NCBI GenBank assembly: GCA_040219135.1
Contig: JAVJTA010000014.1
Span: 124,001 to 188,000, forward strand
Origin: UBA7803 sp040219135
GTDB taxonomy: Bacteria; Pseudomonadota; Gammaproteobacteria; Pseudomonadales; Azotimanducaceae
Direction: 5' to 3'
Length of the DNA: 64,000 nucleotides
The notes beneath the pieces were generated by a model, which saw nothing but the letters and a program-made list of their open reading frames with translations, was not told where the DNA came from and did not search any database. Shown here piece after piece: positions 41,656 to 50,026 of this stretch. The stretch's first letter is position 1; every line of letters starts with the position of its first letter. The position numbers and the translations under genes are program-made.

Positions 41656-44600
41656 AGATCCTGGGTGACGCGCAGGTACCACGTGCGCCCGCGGATGTCG
41701 TGCAGGAACGACTCGATCCCGCCGAGATTGAAGATCGGTTCGGGAAACTCGTCGAAGACGTTCCGGCCGCCGATCTCCAGCAGCGTCTCGCGATCCTGGC
41801 CGAACAGCCCCTGGAACGCGTAGGAGTACTGGATGTCCGTGTACAGCATGTCTTCGATCTCGTCCGTGCCGTTGATGGCGAGTTGGGCTGCCTGCAGCGC
41901 TTTCGAGTTGAAATCGATCTCTACGGAATCCATCCAGCGCAGGCGCACGAACGCCGCGTGATTACCCATGAACCAGTTCAGCGTGCCGGTCACCCTCCAC
42001 TCGGGGATCGGTGGCACCTCGGCGACGTCCTCGTTCTGCTTGCCCACGCCGTCGCCGGGCGGAATGCCGAAGCCGAGATCGTAGAAGTACTCGTCCACCA
42101 GGGTGGCGTCGAGGCCGACCCGGTAGGTACCGAAGCCCTGGGTCGACAGCGTGTAGTTGCCGTAGAAGTCGTAGGCCTTGTGTTTCATGGTCTGGGCATT
42201 CAGCAGCGACGTCGTAACCCGGGTGATGACGCCGGTGACGTCGCGTTGAATCGCCGGGTCGGAGTTCGGTCCGTTGATCCACGCCGTCACGTCGGCCGGG
42301 TTGGCCGGGTTGCCGCCGGAGTCCAGGAAGTTCTGGAAGTCGCGGCTCAGCACCTGGTTCATCGTGGTCTGCGCGATCCGATCGGTGAAATCGAAGGAGG
42401 CGTAGTCGACGCCGAGATTCAGATCACCGTCGAGCAGTGAAAACGAGACGCCGACATTCCAGACGTCGGCGGTCTCCGGCTGCAGGCCCGGGTTGCCGGC
42501 GACGCAGGCGACCCGGAAGGACTGGGACAGATCGCCGGTGAGCGGGTCACTGGCGGTTTCCAGACCGCAATCTTCGGGTTCGAAGAGATCCTCGAGCGTC
42601 GGCGCGATGAACGCCGAACTCCACGAGCCGCGCACCGACATCCACTCGTAGGGTTGCCAGAGGGCGGCAATCTTCGGGTTGAAGTCGTCGCCGATATCAC
42701 CGCCGTAGTCTTCGTAGCGTGCCGCGAGCTGCAGCTCCATGGCACCGTAGTTCTCAGTGTCAAAGACCGGTACCGCTAGCTCGAAGAACGCCGCCCAGAC
42801 GTCCTGGTTGGCATCGTAATCGAAGCCGCAGCCGCCTTCGTGCCAGTCGCACTGATTCTGTGCCGCATTGAGATCGACGTTCCAGTCGGTCTTGCGGTAC
42901 TGGGCGCCGAAGGCCCCCGCCAGCGTGCCCGCCGGCAGTTCGAGCAGATCACCGGTGGCCACCACCTCGAAGTTGAAGAACTCGCTCTCCAGCACGTCGT
43001 TGGCCTGAATGTTGATGGCGTCCACGACCTCCTGGGTGTTGGCGAAGTCGGCCGTACCGGTGTTCGAGCACACCCGGTTCACGCAGGACAGCTCCTGGGT
43101 CGAGAACGGGTTCCAGTAGGACGCGGTGCTGTCGATGGGTGTCGCCTTCAGTTCTCCCAGCAGACCCTGCACCAGGGCGGCCTGACTGGTGTTCTTCTGC
43201 TCGAACACACGCTCGATGCGGTCGTAGACGGCGACACCGGAAACCTCCCAGCTGGTATCCGGGATGCTGACCGTCAGGGTGTCGACGATGCGGAACTCGC
43301 TCTCCTCGAAGGTGGCGTTGCCACTGTTGGCGCCATCGGCGAAGAACGACGTCGGCTTGGCGCCGAGCTTGCCGAAGATGCGCAGAGCCACCACGTCGAC
43401 GTCCTCGTTGAAGGGAACGCCGCTGGCGGGATCGAACGGGTTGGCCGCGAGAATCACGTCCGGTACGCCGTCGCCGTTGGCATCGGCGGTACCCCGGTCG
43501 GGAATCCCGTCGGCGTCCGCATCCTGGGCGAACAGCGGCTCGAGCACGCCGTCGCCGTTGGAGTCCGCCAGGGCGCGGAACGGATTGCCCGGGTGATCGC
43601 CCAGCACGATCGGGAACTCCTCGGTGCGTCCGCCCGGGTTCTGCGGCGAGCCGCGGCTCAGCGTGTCGAGGCGCGAATAGATGAGCTGGACCTCGTTGCT
43701 GACGCTGTCGCTGAAGTCGTAGCTGAAGTTCATCCACACCGAGGCCTGGTCCACCGGATTCATGAAATTCCAGAACTCGCCGAAGTGCAGCCGGCAGTTG
43801 CTGCCGGATCGGTCGCCGCTGCGCCAGTTGTTCTTGACCCCGACGTCGCGGCCGGAGCCGTCGAAGGCTCCGCAGCCAGGGTCCACCTGACGCGCGGCGG
43901 TGCCGGTGAGGGCGCCGGTCGCGTCACGTTCGGGAACCAGCCAGTCGCCGGGATTGCCGGTGCCGGAACGCTCGAAGCCGCGGCGCAGGAACTCGGGCCG
44001 ATCGATCTGTTCGAGCTCGCCGCGATCACGATAGGAGGCGGCGATGGCGAAGTGACCGCGGTCGGTGCGGGTGCCGAGGATGACTTCGTAGAGCTGCTCG
44101 TTGAAGTCGTTGTCCTGGTCCTGGGTGTGGAAGGCGGAGAACTTCATGCCTTCGAAGTTCTTCTTGGTGATGATGTTCACCACCCCGGCCACCGCGTCGG
44201 TGCCGTACAGCGCCGAGGCGCCGTCCTTGAGGACGTCGATCCGCTCGATGGCGACCTGGGGGATGGCATTGTTCAGGTTCGCGCCGGCCGATGCGTTCGG
44301 CGCGAAGTTCAGCCGCTTGCCATCCACCAGTGACAGCGTGGCCCGGAACCCGAGACCGCGAAGATTCGCGGTGGTCGTCGTCCCCCCCTGACCACGCGCC
44401 GCGTAGGTGTTGGTCTGGTAATCACTGCCGTAGTTGAACGTCTGTGCCACCAGCACCTCGCCCAGGTTGGGCGTGGCGTTGGCGGATATTGCCTCCGAAT
44501 CGATGACCGTCAGCGGCGACGACGAATCGAAACTGTCCCGCTTGATGTACGAACCGGTGACGATGACTTCTTCGATGGCCTCCGCGGCCACAGCAACAGG

Positions 44601-44669
44601 CGGTACCAGAGCCAGCGCTGCGCACCATGCGCCCACGCCAACCCACCCCGCGCCGGGTAGTGCTTTCAT
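41652..44669 (-). CDS. TonB-dependent outer-membrane receptor with calcium-type repeats
   Basis: 1005 residues. A signal peptide ends at AVAA near 29; the TonB box/plug region reads IEEVIVTGSYIKR, then LRGLGFRATLSLVDGKRLNF and RIDVLKDGASALYGTDAVAGVVN, typical of large receptors. The barrel ends in aromatic TWYLRVTQDL. Unusual is a loop at 369-404 with three DxDxDG/DxNxDG motifs that resemble thrombospondin-3/EF-type calcium sites. Paired cysteines (for example CVNRVC and CDWHEGGC) may stabilise surface loops. It likely takes up a scarce complex substrate. A good sigma70 promoter is at 44788-44816 and the leader is about 110 bases. Confidence 0.9.
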   Translation of the reverse strand: MKALPGAGWVGVGAWCAALALVPPVAVAAEAIEEVIVTGSYIKRDSFDSSSPLTVIDSEAISANATPNLGEVLVAQTFNYGSDYQTNTYAARGQGGTTTTANLRGLGFRATLSLVDGKRLNFAPNASAGANLNNAIPQVAIERIDVLKDGASALYGTDAVAGVVNIITKKNFEGMKFSAFHTQDQDNDFNEQLYEVILGTRTDRGHFAIAASYRDRGELEQIDRPEFLRRGFERSGTGNPGDWLVPERDATGALTGTAARQVDPGCGAFDGSGRDVGVKNNWRSGDRSGSNCRLHFGEFWNFMNPVDQASVWMNFSYDFSDSVSNEVQLIYSRLDTLSRGSPQNPGGRTEEFPIVLGDHPGNPFRALADSNGDGVLEPLFAQDADADGIPDRGTADANGDGVPDVILAANPFDPASGVPFNEDVDVVALRIFGKLGAKPTSFFADGANSGNATFEESEFRIVDTLTVSIPDTSWEVSGVAVYDRIERVFEQKNTSQAALVQGLLGELKATPIDSTASYWNPFSTQELSCVNRVCSNTGTADFANTQEVVDAINIQANDVLESEFFNFEVVATGDLLELPAGTLAGAFGAQYRKTDWNVDLNAAQNQCDWHEGGCGFDYDANQDVWAAFFELAVPVFDTENYGAMELQLAARYEDYGGDIGDDFNPKIAALWQPYEWMSVRGSWSSAFIAPTLEDLFEPEDCGLETASDPLTGDLSQSFRVACVAGNPGLQPETADVWNVGVSFSLLDGDLNLGVDYASFDFTDRIAQTTMNQVLSRDFQNFLDSGGNPANPADVTAWINGPNSDPAIQRDVTGVITRVTTSLLNAQTMKHKAYDFYGNYTLSTQGFGTYRVGLDATLVDEYFYDLGFGIPPGDGVGKQNEDVAEVPPIPEWRVTGTLNWFMGNHAAFVRLRWMDSVEIDFNSKALQAAQLAINGTDEIEDMLYTDIQYSYAFQGLFGQDRETLLEIGGRNVFDEFPEPIFNLGGIESFLHDIRGRTWYLRVTQDL
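43458..43565 (-). repeat. Three calcium-type DxDxDG repeats inside the TonB receptor
   Basis: Residues 369-374 (DSNGDG), 383-388 (DADADG) and 396-401 (DANGDG) follow the spacing D-x-[DN]-x-D-G and are followed by V/I-x-[DE]. In thrombospondin type-3 and dockerin repeats these chelate Ca2+. Such repeats are not part of the standard receptor fold. Confidence 0.7.
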
Positions 44670-44696
44670 GACAGGCTCCCCTCTCGTTGACCCCTA

Positions 44697-44714
44697 CAGC
44701 GGCGGGCGCCGCTG
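44697..44714 (-). promoter_or_regulatory. Hairpin in the TonB receptor leader
   Basis: CAGCGGC-GGGC-GCCGCTG: seven perfect G/C-rich base pairs with a four-base loop, 28 bases ahead of the receptor ATG and downstream of its predicted transcription start. The ribosome site GAGGGGAG lies between hairpin and start. It could impede translation or stabilise the transcript. Confidence 0.45.
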
Positions 44715-44745
44715 CTCTCCGGCTCGGACGACCCCGAGTACAACG

Positions 44746-44790
44746 ATCGGGACCCCACTACACGACATCGGGAACCGAGCTATCGGGAAC
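44746..44790 (-). repeat. Direct repeats GTTCCCGAT in receptor promoter/leader
   Basis: On the minus strand GTTCCCGAT occurs at 44790-44782 and again at 44775-44767, 15 bases apart, with a partial GTCCCGAT at 44753-44746. The first copy overlaps the -10 and start of transcription. The arrangement fits a regulator-binding array. Confidence 0.4.
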
Positions 44791-44816
44791 ATATGCCGCC
44801 TGCCGCGGGCGGTCAA
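44788..44816 (-). promoter_or_regulatory. Sigma70-like promoter of the TonB receptor gene
   Basis: Minus strand: -35 TTGACC (44816-44811), a 17-base spacer, -10 TATGTT (44793-44788). Five of six -35 bases and four of six -10 bases match consensus with optimal spacing. Predicted start of transcription is near 44781, giving a leader of about 110 bases. Confidence 0.5.
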
Positions 44817-44892
44817 CGCCGATCGCGGCCGGGACCGGGATGAGGATCGGCGCGAATCGCCTCAACGGGCAGATAGATACCGCATCAAGGTC

Positions 44893-44960
44893 CGAATCTT
44901 TCTTATATTTATCAATTATTTATTGATCTTACTTAATTCAGTATTCATCAACTTAACCTC
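44893..44960. promoter_or_regulatory. AT-rich island with inverted repeat
   Basis: About 70 bases dominated by A and T in a region otherwise near two-thirds G+C. It contains ATCAAT-TATTT-ATTGAT (44911-44927), a perfect six-base inverted repeat. The likely roles are an upstream activating or silencer/H-NS-like binding site serving the receptor (minus) and the small gene (plus). Confidence 0.4.
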
Positions 44961-45029
44961 CCGCATCTCTCGGCGCGGTTTGCAGACTTCCATGAGAGAG
45001 TGGTGGCGCTGATGAATCGGAGACGCGCC

Positions 45030-45329
45030 ATGCATCGGATCCTGCCGCTCCCCGCACTGGTTCTCGCCCTGAACCTTGCAGCGGCGCCTGTGGCCGCGGA
45101 GGAACCGGCAGCGGGCGCCTTCGACTTCGACGAACTGTACGCCCTCGGCATCAGCGAGCATCGTCTCGATTCGGGCACTCAGGTGGTGGGATGGCGGCTC
45201 AATTCGTCCTGGTACGTGGGGCAACGCGACCAGAAGGGTGGCAACGACGGGCTGTCGCTGGTGTGGCAGGGCGATCGCGAGCAGGTCAGCTTCTCGCTGG
45301 ACGAGATCCGTTTCGTGCGGCGCTTCTGA
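45030..45329 (+). CDS. Small exported protein of unknown function
   Basis: 99 residues from ATG 45030 with GGAG nine bases upstream; upstream in-frame ATG 45012 and GTG 45000 are possible but would lengthen the n-region. A signal peptide runs MHRILPLPALVLALNLAAAP with cleavage after VAAE-type residues near 24. The mature part is short: ISEHRLDSGTQVVGWRLNSS then YVGQRDQ and DEIRFVRRF. No known family. It is preceded by the AT-rich island and faces away from the TonB receptor, so the two may share regulation. It could be a small periplasmic partner. Confidence 0.55.
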   Translation: MHRILPLPALVLALNLAAAPVAAEEPAAGAFDFDELYALGISEHRLDSGTQVVGWRLNSSWYVGQRDQKGGNDGLSLVWQGDREQVSFSLDEIRFVRRF

Positions 45330-45347
45330 CCCCGGCTGCGCTGCTCG

Positions 45348-46610
45348 TCAGGACAGCAGCGCCTTGAGTTCATGAATCTGAGCGCGGGCTTCGTCGAGCA
45401 CCTGCAGACTCAGCTGTGGTGACAGGCTGCCCAGCGCCAGCTTGGCGAAGGCCGGCGTCTCGTCGAGGCGCGGCAGCTTGTGGAACGCCCGCTCCCGCAC
45501 CAGCAGGTGCAGATGGGCCACCATGAGCAGATCGGTGTAGTCCGCCCCACCCTCGTGCTCGCGGAACCAGTTGCCCTGGTTCAGCGCCGCGACCCGAAAC
45601 GTTTCCTGCATTCCCCAGCGCTCCAGCACGGCCGCCGACACCTCCGGCGTCAACGTCGCCAGCACTTCGTCGAGGATCAGCGGCGTTCCCGCCAGATCGG
45701 AAAACTGCGCCGCGAGCTTGAGGATCGGCAGCGCGCCGATCTCGTGCAGCAGCCCGACCAGTAGCCCGCGGTCGGCGTCGAGACCGGGGGTCAGTCGGGC
45801 GAGAACGGCGGCGAGGGCGGCAATGTCGAGGGCGTGACGCCAGCTCTTCAACATGCGCTCGCGCAGATGCGGCGCCTGGGCCTGGAACAGATCCTTGGTC
45901 GCCAGAACCAGCACCAGGCTCTGGGCCCGCTGCACGCCGAGGCGCACCAGGGCAGCCTGGACGGTTTCGCACGGACTGGCGCCGCCGAAAGTGCTGCTGT
46001 TGGACACCTTGATCAGGCGCCCGGCAATCCCGGGGTCAGCGCCGACGATGGCGGCCACCGCGGCCATGTCGGAGTTCTCCTTGGCCAGGGCACGACGGAT
46101 GCGCAGGGCGATGCCCGGCATCGTCGGAATCTCCAGATTGCCGTCGCGCATCTGCCGCAGCAGGGTCGTCACCAGCGGATGCGACTGCCAGCTGCCGCCC
46201 ACGGAAGCGTCGGCGACCTGAAACCGGGCCGAGCCCCGCGCCGGGCCGGCGTAGCGCTTCAACTGCGACCCCTCAATGCGCAGCAGGCGGCTGCCCGGAC
46301 GCGCTTTCACCCGGTAGCGGCTGGGGCGCAGGTGGGCGATGGGAAAGCCGGCATCCAGCTCACCCGCGCGCAGGCAGCGGGCCGCGCCGGCGGCATCCTC
46401 GAGCTTGAGCTCACCGTCGACGAGAAAATAGGCGTAGGGGTCGAGGGCGCCGAGATCCAGCAGGGTCGCGTCCCCGGGCGCTTCCAGGACCCGGCAGTAG
46501 GCCTCCACGGCCTTCAGACGGGCCGCGTCCCAGCCCGCGAAGTACGGATGTTCCGCGGTCAGCCGGCGCAGAGTGCCGACGCGTACGGGATTGACCTGAA
46601 GCGCTGCCAT
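45348..46610 (-). CDS. HDOD-domain protein with N-terminal cyclic-nucleotide-binding-like domain
   Basis: 420 residues. Residues about 20-115 resemble a cyclic-nucleotide-binding barrel (DPYAYFLVDGELKLED, then RAGELDAGFPIAHLRPS), though the phosphate-binding RxA motif is not clear. From about 155 an HDOD domain follows: LEIPTMPGIALRIRRAL, IVGADPGIAGRLIKVSNSS and GLLVGLLHEIGALPILKLA. HDOD proteins lack HD-phosphodiesterase catalysis and act as signalling scaffolds in c-di-GMP, motility and stress networks. It is transcribed toward the small exported gene. The ligand is unknown. Confidence 0.82.
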   Translation of the reverse strand: MAALQVNPVRVGTLRRLTAEHPYFAGWDAARLKAVEAYCRVLEAPGDATLLDLGALDPYAYFLVDGELKLEDAAGAARCLRAGELDAGFPIAHLRPSRYRVKARPGSRLLRIEGSQLKRYAGPARGSARFQVADASVGGSWQSHPLVTTLLRQMRDGNLEIPTMPGIALRIRRALAKENSDMAAVAAIVGADPGIAGRLIKVSNSSTFGGASPCETVQAALVRLGVQRAQSLVLVLATKDLFQAQAPHLRERMLKSWRHALDIAALAAVLARLTPGLDADRGLLVGLLHEIGALPILKLAAQFSDLAGTPLILDEVLATLTPEVSAAVLERWGMQETFRVAALNQGNWFREHEGGADYTDLLMVAHLHLLVRERAFHKLPRLDETPAFAKLALGSLSPQLSLQVLDEARAQIHELKALLS

Positions 46611-46631
46611 GAAACAAGTATAGACACGCTG

Positions 46632-47036
46632 TCAGGCATCGAAGTCGAGCCGTCCGGGCTGCGGCAGGGCCGGTGGGTCCGGACACAACCCGGCCTGATG
46701 GGACAGCAGCCGGGGGCCGTCCGCCGTGCTCACGAACAGGTTGCTCGCCACCATCACCGTGTCCGCCATGGTCTCGTAGCAGACCACCAGCATGGCGCCG
46801 GGGCCTGCAGCGAGGGCGTCCAGAGCGTGCACCGTCACCGCGGGCTGATCCGGATTGCCGAGGATGCGCGCCCAGCTTTCCAGCACCGCCTCGCGGCCGC
46901 ACAGGGCCGGCCAACCGGGATGCAGGCAGACGACATCGTCGCGCTCCGCCCAGAGCCGCTCCATGGCGGCCAGGTCGGCGCTGGCGAAGGCGACGTAAAA
47001 GGCCTCGTTAGCGAACAGAACCTCGTCCCGATGCAT
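46632..47036 (-). CDS. SnoaL/NTF2-like protein
   Basis: 134 residues from ATG 47036 with an AAGGGGGG upstream. EAFYVAFASADLAAMERLW then DDVVCLHPGWPALCGREAVLESWARIL is the typical SnoaL-like/ketosteroid-isomerase-type cone fold start. These small proteins can be isomerases, hydrolases or ligand holders, with no safe assignment here. The longer frame to 47111 is low complexity. Its start codon sits one base from the ATG of the opposing lipoprotein frame. Confidence 0.7.
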   Translation of the reverse strand: MHRDEVLFANEAFYVAFASADLAAMERLWAERDDVVCLHPGWPALCGREAVLESWARILGNPDQPAVTVHALDALAAGPGAMLVVCYETMADTVMVASNLFVSTADGPRLLSHQAGLCPDPPALPQPGRLDFDA

Positions 47037-48393
47037 GCGCGGCGGCCCCCCTTGGTTGGCGCCGCCGCCGGCGCCACAATGCGCCCTCCAGGACGGAGCC
47101 GAATTCACCATCGCAAGGTATCACAACCGCCCCGCACAGCCGCTGCGACGCCGGTTCGAGCGCGGCTGCGGCGCAACGCTGTGTCTGCTCAGCCTGCTGC
47201 TCGGCGCCTGCGGCAGTCCGCCCGTCGCCGTCGACGGCGGCGCTCCGACGCCGCGCGGCAGCCAGCTGCCCGGCCTCAGCCTGCGCCCGGACGCGGCACC
47301 GGTGCTGAGCTGGGTCGAAGGGACGCCCACCGGCCACCGGCTCGTCTACGCCGTCCGTGAAAACGGCGGCTGGGGCATACCGCAGGTCGTGGCGGAAGGT
47401 ACCGACTGGTTCGTCAACTGGGCCGACGTGCCGTCGGTTGTGCCCCTCAGCGACCGCCTCTGGGCCGCCCACTGGCTGGTGAAGCAACCGGGCGGTATGT
47501 ACGCCTACGACATCGCCCTCGCGCTGTCCCGGGACGGCGGCACGAGCTGGGATCCGCCGCGGCGTCCGTACGACGACACCTCCCCCACCGAACACGGTTT
47601 CGTCTCGCTCTGGCCCGCCCCGCAGGCCGACGGCACCACGGCGGTCGGTGTAGCCTGGCTGGACGGACGCCACAGCCTCCTCGATGCAGCCGCCAGCACG
47701 ACCTACGACCCACGCACCAGTCTGCGCAGCCGCGTGTTCGACGCCCAGGGCCGGCCTTTGAGCGCCAGCGTGATCGACGATCGGGTCTGCGACTGCTGCC
47801 CGACTGACGTGGCGCTCAGCCCCGATGGCCCCATCGTGGTCTACCGCGACCGCAGCCCGGAAGAGGTTCGCGACATTGCGGCCGCCCGATTCGCCGATGG
47901 CGCCTGGCGCGCGCTCGGCCGCGTGGCCGACGATGACTGGACCATCACCGGCTGCCCGGTCAACGGCCCGGCCGTTGCCAGCCGTCGCGCCGACCTCGCC
48001 ATCGCCTGGTACACCGAGGCCGGCGGCCGGCACCGGGTCCGCGTCGTCCGCGGATCACCCGACGGCGACTGGGGCACGGCGCTGGAACTGGGCAAGGCCA
48101 GCGCACTCGGTCGGGTCTCGATCGCCTGGCTCGATGGCGATGAGACGGCGGTGGCGTGGCTCGAAGACACCGGAAACGGTAAGGCCGTGCTGCGCGTCGC
48201 GCGGGTGGCAGGCACCGAATCCGGCGCGCCCGTCGATGTTGCCGAACTGGACTCAGCGCGGCCGTCGGGCATGCCGCGCCTGGTGCGCGACGGCGATGGG
48301 CTGCTGCTCGCCTGGACGCGCTGGCGCGACGGAGCGCCGCAGGTGACCACCGCACGGCTGCCGCTCGCCTCGCTGCCCGGACTGAAGCCCTGA
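47035..48393 (+). CDS. Beta-propeller lipoprotein (sialidase/BNR-like)
   Basis: Up to 452 residues. The start is uncertain: ATG 47035 overlaps the divergent gene's start, while the true signal peptide seems to begin near RRRFERGCGATLCLLS (about residues 38-53) with the lipobox LLLGAC, and no ATG, GTG or TTG lies right before it. The mature part has repeats such as LSRDGGTSWDPP, VVYRDRSPEEVRDIAAA and SIAWLDGDETAVAWLED, reminiscent of BNR-type propeller blades (SxDGGxTW). DDRVCDCCPTDVALSPDG holds a cysteine cluster that could bind metal. Surface or periplasmic lipoprotein, function unknown. Confidence 0.65.
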   Translation: MRGGPPWLAPPPAPQCALQDGAEFTIARYHNRPAQPLRRRFERGCGATLCLLSLLLGACGSPPVAVDGGAPTPRGSQLPGLSLRPDAAPVLSWVEGTPTGHRLVYAVRENGGWGIPQVVAEGTDWFVNWADVPSVVPLSDRLWAAHWLVKQPGGMYAYDIALALSRDGGTSWDPPRRPYDDTSPTEHGFVSLWPAPQADGTTAVGVAWLDGRHSLLDAAASTTYDPRTSLRSRVFDAQGRPLSASVIDDRVCDCCPTDVALSPDGPIVVYRDRSPEEVRDIAAARFADGAWRALGRVADDDWTITGCPVNGPAVASRRADLAIAWYTEAGGRHRVRVVRGSPDGDWGTALELGKASALGRVSIAWLDGDETAVAWLEDTGNGKAVLRVARVAGTESGAPVDVAELDSARPSGMPRLVRDGDGLLLAWTRWRDGAPQVTTARLPLASLPGLKP

Positions 48394-48401
48394 CGCGCCG
48401 G

Positions 48402-48431
48402 TTAGCAGCCCTGAACGCGAGACGCTATCAT
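48402..48431 (+). promoter_or_regulatory. Sigma70-like promoter of pccBA
   Basis: -35 TTAGCA (48402-48407), an 18-base spacer, -10 TATCAT (48426-48431). The -10 has five of six consensus matches and the -35 four of six. It lies in the 91-base gap ahead of pccB; transcription would start near 48438, with a leader of about 47 bases and GGGGAGA before the ATG. Confidence 0.45.
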
Positions 48432-48484
48432 CGGCCGCTGGCCTGACAGCGCCGCAATAAGAAGTTCCAGACCGGGGAGACGTC

Positions 48485-50017
48485 ATGCAGAACAACATCG
48501 CCACACTCCGCGACAAGGAGGCCGCCGCCCTCCTCGGCGGCGGCGAGCATCGCATCGAGCAGCAGCACCTGAAGGGCAAGCTCACCGCCCGGGAACGGGT
48601 CACCATGCTGCTCGACGAAGGCAGCTTCGAGGAGTGGGACAAGTTCGTCGAGCACCGCTGCAACGACTTCGACATGCAGGAACAGAAGTTCCCCGGCGAC
48701 GGCGTCGTGACGGGCTACGGCACCATCAACGGTCGCCTGGTGTTCGTCTTCAGTCAGGACTTCACCGTGTTCGGCGGCGCGCTGTCCGAAGCCCACGCGG
48801 AGAAGATCTGCAAGGTCATGGACCAGGCCATGAAGGTGGGCGCACCGGTGATCGGCTTGAACGACTCCGGCGGCGCGCGCATCCAGGAAGGTGTTGCGTC
48901 CCTCGGCGGCTACGCGGAGATCTTTCAGCGCAACGTGCTCGCCTCCGGCGTCGTCCCGCAGATCTCGGTGATCATGGGGCCGTGTGCCGGCGGCGCCGTG
49001 TACTCGCCCGCCATGACCGACTTCATCTTCATGGTGGAAGACAGCGCCTACATGTTCGTCACCGGCCCGGACGTGGTGAAGACCGTCACCCACGAGGTGG
49101 TGACCCCGGAGGAACTCGGCGGCGCTTCGGTGCACACGCGCAAGTCGGGCGTCGCGGACCTGGCGTTCCACAACGATGTCGAAGCCCTGGTGCTGACCCG
49201 GAAGTTCTTCGATTTCCTGCCCGCCAACAACCGCGAGAAGCCGCCGCGCTGGCCCACCGAGGATCCAGCGACCCGCAGCGAACCGTCTCTCGACACGCTG
49301 GTGCCGGCGGATGCCTCCAAGCCCTACGACATCAAGGAGGTCATCACCAAAGTCGCCGACGAGGGCAACTTCTTCGAACTGCAGGGTGACTACGCCCAGA
49401 ACATCGTCATCGGCTTCATCCGCCTGCAGGGCTCGACCGTCGGCGTGGTGGCCAACCAGCCCATGGTGCTGGCCGGCTGTCTGGACATCGACTCGTCGAA
49501 GAAAGCGGCGCGCTTCGTGCGCTTCTGCGACTCGTTCAACGTGCCGATCCTGACCCTCGTAGACGTCCCCGGGTTCATGCCCGGCACCGCCCAGGAGTAC
49601 GGCGGGATCATCAAGAACGGCGCCAAGCTGCTCTACGCCTACGCCGAGTGCACGGTGCCCAAGGTGACCCTGATCACCCGCAAAGCCTACGGCGGCGCCT
49701 ACGACGTGATGGCCTCCAAGCACCTGCGCGGCGACGTCAATCTGGCCTGGCCCAGCGCCGAGATCGCCGTGATGGGCGCCAAGGGTGCGGTGGAGATCAT
49801 CTACCGACGCGAACTCGGCGACAGCGAAGGCATCGCGCGCCGGACCCAGGAGTATCAGGAGCACTTCGCGAACCCGTTCGTCGCAGCGAGCCGCGGCTAC
49901 ATCGACGACGTGATCCTGCCCCATGCAACCCGCGAGCGTCTGTGCCGCTCTTTCGCCATGCTGCGCGACAAGAAGCTGGAGAACCCCTGGCGCAAGCACG
50001 GCAACATTCCGCTTTAG
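48485..50017 (+). CDS. pccB: Propionyl-CoA carboxylase beta subunit (carboxyltransferase)
   Basis: 510 residues. It transfers CO2 from carboxybiotin to propionyl-CoA, forming (S)-methylmalonyl-CoA. Oxyanion-hole motifs are visible: GLNDSGGARIQEGVASLGGY with MGPCAGGAVYSPAMTDF in the N-half, and VDVPGFMPGTAQEYGGIIKNGAKLL with RKAYGGAYDVM in the C-half. It is followed by pccA nine bases later. Aspartate in the specificity loop (KTVTHEVVTPEELGG) favours propionyl- over acetyl-CoA in the family, though branched substrates are possible. A good promoter lies upstream. Confidence 0.95.
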   Translation: MQNNIATLRDKEAAALLGGGEHRIEQQHLKGKLTARERVTMLLDEGSFEEWDKFVEHRCNDFDMQEQKFPGDGVVTGYGTINGRLVFVFSQDFTVFGGALSEAHAEKICKVMDQAMKVGAPVIGLNDSGGARIQEGVASLGGYAEIFQRNVLASGVVPQISVIMGPCAGGAVYSPAMTDFIFMVEDSAYMFVTGPDVVKTVTHEVVTPEELGGASVHTRKSGVADLAFHNDVEALVLTRKFFDFLPANNREKPPRWPTEDPATRSEPSLDTLVPADASKPYDIKEVITKVADEGNFFELQGDYAQNIVIGFIRLQGSTVGVVANQPMVLAGCLDIDSSKKAARFVRFCDSFNVPILTLVDVPGFMPGTAQEYGGIIKNGAKLLYAYAECTVPKVTLITRKAYGGAYDVMASKHLRGDVNLAWPSAEIAVMGAKGAVEIIYRRELGDSEGIARRTQEYQEHFANPFVAASRGYIDDVILPHATRERLCRSFAMLRDKKLENPWRKHGNIPL

Positions 50018-50026
50018 GGACAGAAG

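Larger units (their letters stand above)
44670..45029. other. 360-base intergenic region between TonB receptor and small exported gene
   Basis: The longest gene-free stretch in the window. It holds the receptor leader with a hairpin (44697-44714), three GTTCCCGAT-like repeats, a sigma70-like promoter for the receptor (44788-44816), an AT-rich island (about 44893-44960) with an inverted repeat, and the start region of the small plus-strand gene. No tRNA or conserved RNA was recognised. Confidence 0.7.
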
